Shown in pieces: positions 56,420 through 64,000 of a DNA stretch of 64,000 bases. Source of the stretch: Polyporus tsugae (Eukaryota; Basidiomycota; Agaricomycetes; Polyporales; Polyporaceae). How positions within the stretch are numbered: position 1 is the first letter of the stretch; the number at the start of each line of letters is the position of its first letter. The notes under the pieces are model-generated. The model ran no database searches. It was not told the DNA's origin and was given only the letters and a program-made list of their open reading frames with translations. The stretch lies in NCBI GenBank assembly GCA_024305745.1, contig JAHRBS010000014.1, positions 999,501 through 1,063,500 on the forward strand, written 5' to 3'. Made by a program: the position numbers and the translations under genes.

Positions 56420-59400
56420 CTAGAAAGAACGGAGAGAAATCTGCGGCTTCGCTGGCTCGGCCGATTGTGCCTTGCCTCCGAGAGCTTGTCTGACAGACGT
56501 CTCCAGTGTATCCTTCATGGACTGTTCCAGTCGGCCGGTAGCGTCCTTGAAGGCAGCAGGCGAAACGGCAGCTAGTGACAGTAGTTGAGTGACGCCTTGT
56601 GTGTGCAATGGCGTTGGTGGCTGTCGGGAAGGATCGAGCAACAAAATGAGGACCGGCATCATGACGCCTAGCGCACGGGGGCCTGAAAGAATCTAGATAA
56701 ATAGTGGTATTCCCACATAGAATGAGGGTACATACGAAGGTCCTCTGATAACGAGAGGAACAGGGTAGAAAGTGCCTTGTTGATCTCGCCAACTGTGGCC
56801 ATGACAAGTTCTGGGGGTGAGGCTTCATCACTGGACGCAGCCGCCTTCGCAAGGCATTCCACGAGACCAGGAAGTAACAACCGGGTGCACTGCCGAAGGA
56901 TGGGGCTGCCCGAGGTAGAAGTCATGATGAGCGTTTTCGCGCAGTGAGCAGCAGTTAACGACAGCTGCATGCGAATGACGTCAGCACTGCAACAGATTGA
57001 TTACTATATCCGCCTTACCTCGCTGCCTTCCACCAGCTTTTGCGAGATAATGAAACAACAGTGCTCTACGATTGGTCTGCCGATAGCGACTGTTGGCGGA
57101 AGTACTGTGAGGATGAGGACTGCTGCAAGGAGATTACACTTGATCTTCTTGTTGCACATCGGGCCCTCACGGCCACTAAAGTACAAGTCAGCGTGAGTCA
57201 ATTGTGGGCGGGTGACCACCAACCTCATTTCGTCGATGTTCACCAAGCACGCTGATAGCAAACCATGAACTAAGCGTCCGTACTTGCTGTCCGGATCGGG
57301 GAGATTAGCAGGTCGGTCAAGGAGGGACTTCAGTGCCTGCAGAGTCGGTCCAACCAGGTCTAGCTCAGACGTCTCATCCTTCAGAAGGTCTATGCCCTCA
57401 TGAGTATCGTTGATGCTTCAATTTAAAGCGCAAAACCTACCGCAGTACAACGTGATTGCCAACGCCCTGAAGTCTTCTCTCTGTGAAGGACCAAACGACG
57501 CGGCGACAGTCGAGAACGCCTCAAATGCGGCAATGATGAGCTTGACCTTCTCCGTCGGAGAAGCCGCATCGTCTATCACGGCGTCAGATTCGTCCTTGAT
57601 GTTGCGATTAAAGCACACTTACGGACTGCCCCTGTTTTAGGGCCAGAGATCACTCTCCGCAGGATATATGCGCATACCCGTAGGCAGTGCGCTTGTGGTG
57701 ACGACAAAGCGTCCTCTCCAGCGTGGCCATTCCTACAACATGTGAGTAGGTGAAGAAAGAAAGGAGGAGCATTGATAACACTCACGTGGTATTAGTTGAT
57801 TTGATGCTGTCCGCGAGACTGGCGATTGTCTCCACAAGGTGGATTTGGACGCCGGAAGGTTCCGTTAGGGCCATTCGGTAGAACAAGTTCAACAGTTCTT
57901 CGAAGAGTGGAGGGTCGTTGAACACTCTTCCACAGTACTTCCGACGAACAAGGCATTTCAGCGCTTGGAGGGAGACGATCGAAGTGCGCTGCGCCTCGGG
58001 GCCAGAGTCGGGGGTAGACGTAGCCAACGCCTCGTAGACCAGCCCAAATACCACGAAGAAGAACACAGTCGGCTCTTCTCGCGTTTCTGACTGCGCTTTG
58101 GGAGCAGACTGAGTTGGCGGTGCATCCTGCCCATCCATAGCAGCAAAGATGTTGGGATCGTCGTTCTGCATGGCAATCGTTACGGCGTTCAAGATGACTG
58201 GCCATGCCTTGACGTAGTACTGGAAGAGATTCAGTAGATTTCAGAAGTTCGCATAAGTCACGACGTACAGGAAGCAGGACCTCCCGTCCGAGGCTGGAGT
58301 AGGAAGAGTCCAAAGCGCCTGCAGGGGTATCATCCAAGGCCTCGGCATCGATTCGGATGCTGGCGTAATCCCGCAACGATGACACCCAGAGAGGAGCAAG
58401 AGCAGCACGGTACGGTTTGACGACTTCGACGAGATACGCCTGATGTGTACTCGCGACTTCGAGTCCAGCCCATGCCGACAGGGTTGCGATCCGCAACATA
58501 ACGGAGGCATTGGGACTCAATTCAGCGGCGTCTCCAAGAGTCAACATGCCAGCTCCTGTGATAGAATTCAGCACCGTTACAGACTCGCAAAGCATTATAA
58601 TTGGACCTACCTTTCGATTGTTCGAGTGCCGACGTCAGGAGTTTCAGAATACGACCCATTCGACCAACATCCTTGACCACGCCAGAACCCACGAAGATGG
58701 CGCATGTTCCAATGGCCGAAGCCAAAATCTCAGGTGTAGAATCAGACGAAAACGCAGGCGTCAGTGCCGCAGTGATAGGGGCTTGGTGTTGCTCCAACAG
58801 TAGGTTCTCCTCGTAGTCCGGGTCGGGGGTCTTGGCGAAGATCTACGTCCGCCAGTAGCGGATCAACCTTCATGTCGTCAGTAGAACAAAGGATAATCAA
58901 CACACCTCAATGACGTCCGTTAGTACATCCAAGCCTTCCAGCCGGATCTCAGTGACATGAGCCGCAGATGCGGTGAACGCGATCTTGATCAAGTCAGGGA
59001 CGCGCGAGACGAGAAGGCCGTGTAGAGGGATTCCCTGACCCCGCGCGAAGGCGATGTCAAGATGCTCTCTCCGACCGGACCTCCCAACAACGGTGCAGAT
59101 ACTGTGCAGACACTGCAGCGCGAAAAGCTGTGTCCTCCACCGCGACGTTTGGCGGCCAGCAGAGGAGCTCGTACCAACGCTGAGCGACTGCCCTTCGTCG
59201 TCGGCCATTGCAGCGTCCGCTGCCTGTTGAGACGCAGTCGTCCGGGACATGATGCGTTGGCAGAGATCGATCCACGCGGAGGGGTTGTAGATAACGGTCT
59301 GCTGGAGCCAGCTGGCGATGACGTTCCGGACGCCATCGACCGACGAGTCATCGTCGAGCATGGCGAAGAGCTCTTCCACGAGCTTGTCGCCGCCGAGCTT

Positions 59401-62400
59401 GGACATGCTGAGTGCATCTCGTTGCACGAGCTGATAGAGCGCGTTGATGGACGCGAGCTTGAGCGGGCGGCGCGAAGAGGAGAGATAGCCGCGGAATCGC
59501 GCGACCAGCTCCGGGACGTCGACATGATCGGGAGCGAACATGAGGAAGTGTTGGATGCACTTGATGGCTTCGACGCAGATCCCATCGTCTTCCTCATCGA
59601 TGAACTGGTGGACAAGATCCAGGACAAGCGTCCGCGTGCGGGTCGATTCCTGGATATCGGGACCGAGGACGGTGATGACAGCGTCGATGTTCTGGCACAC
59701 GACCTGGTATGCAGGGAGATCGCCGCTGATGTTGACATGGTTGAGCGATCCCCCATCTGGTTCATGGGACTCCATCATATAGACTTTGAAGAGCAGCCCA
59801 AGGGTGCTAGGCACGAACGGCGCGTATGCGAGACTGGCAGCGTCGATGACACGGGCAAGCGCACTGAGCGCCCAGAAGTGTACAACTGGGTGGGGGTCAT
59901 TGATGAGCGACATGAGAACGTGGACGGTCGTCTTGAGGAGAGGCCCAGCAGCCAGCCCTCCGACGTGCGCGTGAATTGCACCGAACGCCAACGCACATCC
60001 AGCTCGTCCATGGGGATCGCGGTTGCTGACTACCTGGTCCACCAGCGTCTTCACCTGACTGGTAAGGAAGTTCGTCCCGGCGATGCTCGCGAGACGACCA
60101 ATGGCTTCGCTGCTGGCCTTACGCAGAATGGGGTCGCTATCGACGACCACATCCTTCAAGAATGTCGATAAAGGTAGCGAGACCTGCGAGTTGCCGAGAA
60201 CCTGACGTGCGCTGTTCGTTGTGACTTGACGAAGGGTGAGAACAACTGCGAATGTAGTGTTCACGAGGGCGGCGGCTTTTCGTCCAGTGTTCTTCTCAAG
60301 CTTCGCAGAGCCCGCAGATCCCAGCAGCTGTGTAACAACACGGGTCGTCTGCGTGACGTCCTGGAGAGGAAGTAGCTGAGCGAACAGATGAATTGCAGCA
60401 TCCACGGCAGCCGTAGCAGCCGGAGGCGGCTCGGGGGCCCGACGGCTGTTATCCGCTGCAAGCGCTTGACACAGATAGAGCGGGTCGTGCTCTAGTCCGG
60501 TGATGTTGGGTTTCTGGGTCTGTGAACACAGTAAGCGAAGGCACATATAACACTCGCACGAGACTTACCATCTCGTCGATAGCCGTTTCAATGCCATCCC
60601 TGTTCATCCAGTCTTTGGGACTGTCGTCCACTTGAAGGCTCGTCAAGCCATAAGCATACCCGTCCACGCTCTGCCAGATAGATGTGAATGTCCCGGCAGA
60701 CGATGTGATCGCGGCCTGAACGGAGGAGCCAGCGTAACCGTCTGGACTAGCGAACAGGGTGATTACCGACTGCAGCAGAGAGCTCTGAACGGATTCGGTG
60801 ACGCCGCCGAACCCGAGCAGCGAGAAGCACTGGAAGATGCGGGAACGGAGGAGAGCTTCACGTCCGTCAATGCCGAGGCCCTTGCAATCCGCTGTGAGCT
60901 CCTCTTGGTTGAGGGCGGCGCGGCTGGTCAAGAATGTGTTGGCAAAAGCGAGGCCATTGCTGAGCAGGGAGGATATACGCCTCGTGACATCCGCGGACAC
61001 GAGCGTAGGCGAGTTATGCTTCAGGAAGCAATAGATTGCACCGACAGTGCTCTCCCGCACGTGCAGCAAGAACGCCCATTCCGCGACGCTCCGGTTTGCA
61101 GCGCCGTCTTTTGTCGTCGGCTTCGGGAGCGCATTGCGCCAGAGGACGAGCAACTGAGGAAGATGTGGGCGAACGAAATTTGGGCCGAGGGTCATGAGCG
61201 ATGCTATGCAGGTCCACGCGATCTCGATCTCCACCTGGGCGACCCTCACGTCGTGCTCACCAGCGCGTTTGAGGATCTGCACCGCCATGTCGAACACCTT
61301 CGCACTGAAGTCGTATGAAACATAGAGCGGGCGGTCAGGGATGACGGCAAGAAGCGCCGCAAGACCGTAAGCGTGCCCAAGGGCGCGGAGGTGGATATCG
61401 GAAGGTGCGGCGGGGGTAGTGAGGGAGGAGATGTCGCGCTGCAACTTCTCCACGACGCTGAGCAACACCTTGGGTAGACGGAGCGGTGTTGAGTAGCAGA
61501 AGCAACGTAAAGCCCATGCAGTATTGATGCGGACACTGTGGCTTGGGTGGGAGAGGAGGTTGAGCAGTGGATCCAGGAGAGCGTCCTACGCTGATTCAGT
61601 CCGATGAGTACAACCAAACAGACCGTAGACGTACCTGAACGGGGCTGGGAGCGTTTCCAAGCTGCTGAACGAGCCCGCTGACTTCCCTCAAAGCAATGAC
61701 CAGACACAACGGACTGGGGGCCGAAGAGCCTGGCATCAATGCAGGCCAACGCTTGAGGTATGTACTAGACAGCTCCTGAATTGCAGCGATCTGCGCTTGT
61801 TCGCCGAGGACCCGCACGCCGATTAGGTCCCGGAGGATTATCTCAATCAGAGATCGCACAAACATGACCTCGTAGCGACTGCCTGAGTTCCTTGGGTTCG
61901 AGACAATCTCAGTCATCAGGTGGCTGACTATCAGGCCATAGTTGCTCTCGATAAAGCTAGATCCCAGTAGAGAAATCAGGGCTGAGTAGAAGTCGAAGAT
62001 ACCCACACGCGTCTTACGAGACGCTTGCGGTTTATTGAAATGAGCCGATAGTTGCTGGAGCATCTCCGTAGGAGTCATGATTGGTTTGGACTCCTCCGCA
62101 GCGACATGCATTCCGAGTGGAGGATCCTCGTCTTCATCCTCATTCTGGGTCTTCTTGCCCTTCTTCGCAGTGTCGACGACAGGAATAACCTTTTCGACCT
62201 GTGTAGACGCGAGCATGTGTGCGGCAAGCTTGGCGAGAGCACTGCGAGTCAGTTGATCTGCGCTGTCGAGACTCTTCACACAGATATTGAGGATGCTTTC
62301 CACATCGGATACGGACCGGGTACCGTCTCCAGATGGGTACATCAGGATGAGGACCTATACCGTGGTCAGACTGTAAGAAACAGACGCATCATGCAAGAAC

Positions 62401-63289
62401 GCACCTCACACGCCGCTCTTTGGACTGGAAGGGCCTTGTCGCTGAGGGCATTCTTGCTGTACTTAATAATGTCCTTCGCGACAGAATCCGTTACCGCTCG
62501 CTTTGCCGTACTCAACGCTTTTGAAAGCGTGTGGAGCGAGTATGTGCGTAGAAGGATAGGCTGTAGCGGCATATTTGAGCTGTCTTCAAGGAAGCTTCAC
62601 TATGCGAGCATACGATCCACATACACTTGAAGAGCGATACAGCTTGATGGTCACAGTTGCGACTTCAGCCATGAGGGACATGACCTGCGCAACGGGAGAT
62701 GTAGAGGAATGGTATTGGGCCGGATAAGACTAACTACGTACCTGAGAACCAAATGCGCCCATCAACTCCCCGATACAGTACATGGCAGCGCTGACTCGAA
62801 GTCAGAGCCACGAAACAAATGACAGCGAACAAACCTACGTCCTACTCGAATCCTTTGCAGGAGGCTTTGTTTCCGCGAGGAGCTTGAGGAGGGCCTGAAT
62901 TATATCGAAGAGGGATTTAGTCTCTCCGCGCATATAGAATGCCTTAAGGCAGCTTGCGACGAGTCTCCGGACAGGTCTACCGGGGAGGGGGAATGGTTCC
63001 GGAGCAGTAATAATCTTGATCATGTCTGCCTCAAGGTCGGTCTGCACCACTTTGAGCTGCTCCTGAACAAAAGGTGAGACGTTGACCGCAAATAGAGAAC
63101 TGCCGGACGCACCGCGGTCGCCTTCTTGACCAACTTCTCCGTCGAGGACAGCCATTGAAACAAGTAAATTTCCCCGTTCTCCCCTGAAACTTTGGACTAA
63201 ATTGTAAAGTTGAGATCCCAAGAGGACCGGGCGACCGACCGAACCCGTACCTCGTCTAGTAGCTCTATGTCGGACTCACTTGCCGCCAT
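56420..63289 (-). CDS. LAA1: Laa1/HEATR5-type giant HEAT-repeat protein
   Basis: Laa1 (human HEATR5A/B) binds the AP-1 clathrin adaptor through aftiphilin-like partners and keeps it on the trans-Golgi and endosomes. Exon 1 (63289 down) gives MAASESDIELLDE, which splices to GRTGEIYLFQWLSSTEKLVK. The N-terminal family pattern follows: PGRPVRRLVASCLKAFYMRG then ETKSLFDIIQALLKLLAE. Next are KALSTAKRAVTDSVAKDIIK, PALMPGSSAPSPLCLV, the central block HGRAGCALAFGAIHAHVGGL with NDPHPVVHFWALSALARVID, and the C-terminus VMMPVLILLLDPSRQPPTPL ending QISLRSF. Most of the ~6.9 kb is coding, about 2,000 residues, with introns of 50–70 nt. HEAT repeats span the full length. Several exon edges in 56,700–58,800 are approximate. 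Identity is secure from the order of conserved blocks. Confidence 0.9.
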
Positions 63290-63706
63290 GGCGTCGTCTC
63301 CGTAACTCCAGGGAGATTAGAATCGACGATAGCCTCGTCCGTCGTGAACCAAGTCGGTTGTTCCAAGCTTCGTGAATGGGGTAAGCACTCCAGACAGAAG
63401 AAGGAAGCGAGGGTTATCAGCAGTCAAGCTAGTCAAGTACGGGAGTAGGTGCAGGCTACTAGTAAGTACCAGGTCGCCGTTTCGATGTCGCAACCCAAAG
63501 CAAGCGCGCAGGCTGATCGGAGATGCTTGACGGGCGCTAGAGTCGTTCAGCCACCACGGCTGAGATCTGAGAGACGAGCTCAGAGTCAGACTCCTGCCAG
63601 CCACCTTCCTCTGAGACAACTTGCTCTTCTTGTCAACACACCTTGCTTTGGCCACTCTGAGTCCACGTACTTTGAAGGCATCTGTTTGGGACATCTGCAA
63701 CGCGCC
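63290..63706. promoter_or_regulatory. Divergent promoter region, LAA1 / right-edge gene
   Basis: A 417-bp spacer between diverging starts. Frames on both strands cross it, but none carries family similarity. Confidence 0.5.
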
Positions 63707-64000
63707 ATGCCAGAACGGCAGCAATCAGCAGCCGTCGCTGCTAATGATGTAAGGTAACTGTTGCAATGTGTTCCAGTTCTTCGAGGCTGAACGTCCAGAC
63801 CCCGTTTAGAGTCCTTCTCCTGCGAAAAAACGCAAATGTCTACATGCACCCGACGGCTTCGAAACCCTGAAATCGAGCGGTGGCAAAATCCCGGCTCGCA
63901 AGTTCGCGTCAGCCTTTAGCGACCCCAAGCGATCGAAGATGACACCAGCTGCATTTAAGGCCCCCATAGCAGGTCCTTCCAAGGGACCGTCTATGCGCGC
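63707..64000 (+). CDS. Partial gene: N-terminus of a basic, nuclear-looking protein
   Basis: Exon 1 (63707–63748, MPERQQSAAVAAND) and exon 2 (63810 to the window edge) join in phase 0 across a 61-nt intron, giving SPSPAKKRKCLHAPDGFETL then GGKIPARKFASAFSDPKRSK. The motif PAKKRK is a classical nuclear localisation signal. The visible 77 residues look disordered, with no domain; the functional part lies beyond the window. I do not recognise the family. Nuclear localisation is an inference. It is divergent from LAA1. Confidence 0.55.

Noticed and set aside
59062..60171. 369-residue open frame on the plus strand inside LAA1
   Set aside because: It lies exactly antisense to a strongly conserved LAA1 exon. 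Its translation is rich in Arg, Asp and Glu as expected from complementing GC-biased codons, and it has no family match.
1..64000. CRISPR arrays, bacterial operons, insertion sequences or integrases
   Set aside because: The window is eukaryotic with spliceosomal introns throughout; no direct-repeat arrays, transposase, integrase or reverse-transcriptase motifs were seen.

Overview
The window is nuclear DNA from a filamentous fungus, almost certainly a mushroom-forming basidiomycete (Agaricomycetes). Genes are split by many short GT–AG introns, mostly about 45–75 nt. GC-rich coding blocks alternate with compact spacers. Several families typical of Agaricomycetes are present: an HSPA12-like Hsp70, a DUF6534 membrane protein, an F-box/leucine-rich protein and a protein with an MLKL-type helical N-terminus. 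I see no rRNA, CRISPR array, intact transposon or convincing tRNA. For each gene the stated span runs from the inferred start codon to the stop codon; exon joins were made by hand from splice sites and reading-frame continuity.

Layout, left to right. 0.8–4.5 kb: HSPA12-like Hsp70 (minus). 4.5–7.1 kb: gene-poor. 7.1–11.3 kb: a Cbp6/UQCC2-like mitochondrial assembly factor (plus) and Noc2 (minus). 11.9–15.3 kb: a 17-exon, 856-residue protein joining an MLKL-like helical N-domain to a degenerate kinase-like region and a His/Gly/Phe-rich segment. 16.2–18.5 kb: APC-family permease. 18.9–20.6 kb: F-box/LRR-type protein with two frame changes. 21.3–23.4 kb: TKL kinase with a C-terminal C1-type zinc finger. 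24.6–30.2 kb: C2H2 zinc-finger protein and FIG4 phosphatase, head to head. 30.5–32.9 kb: DUF6534 membrane protein hidden in many tiny exons. 32.9–36.0 kb: gene-poor. 36 kb: small secreted Ser/Thr-rich protein. 37.0–43.3 kb: peroxisomal-type Lon protease and DML1/Misato, head to head. 43.4–45.9 kb: ARMT1/DUF89. 46.4–49.6 kb: VHS-domain sorting protein. 50.2–52.4 kb: NagZ-type GH3 glycosidase. 52.7–53.1 kb: unidentified 141-residue ORF. 53.7–56.2 kb: Hrp1/DAZAP1-like RNA-binding protein. 56.4–63.3 kb: Laa1/HEATR5 giant HEAT-repeat protein. 63.7 kb to the edge: start of a nuclear-looking protein.

The genes do not form a cluster with one pathway. Two loose themes can be noted: endosome, clathrin and phosphoinositide traffic (FIG4, the VHS protein, Laa1) and organelle quality control or biogenesis (Cbp6-like, Lon, DML1, Noc2). 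The best candidate for an under-described system is the MLKL-like protein at 11,872–15,344, whose helical-domain plus pseudokinase-like layout recalls animal necroptosis effectors. Other points worth checking are three unusually long introns (Cbp6-like, Lon, Hrp1-like), a frame-preserving intron beside the Lon catalytic serine, a 31-nt intron in DML1 and a GC–AG intron inside the ARMT1 metal-binding motif.
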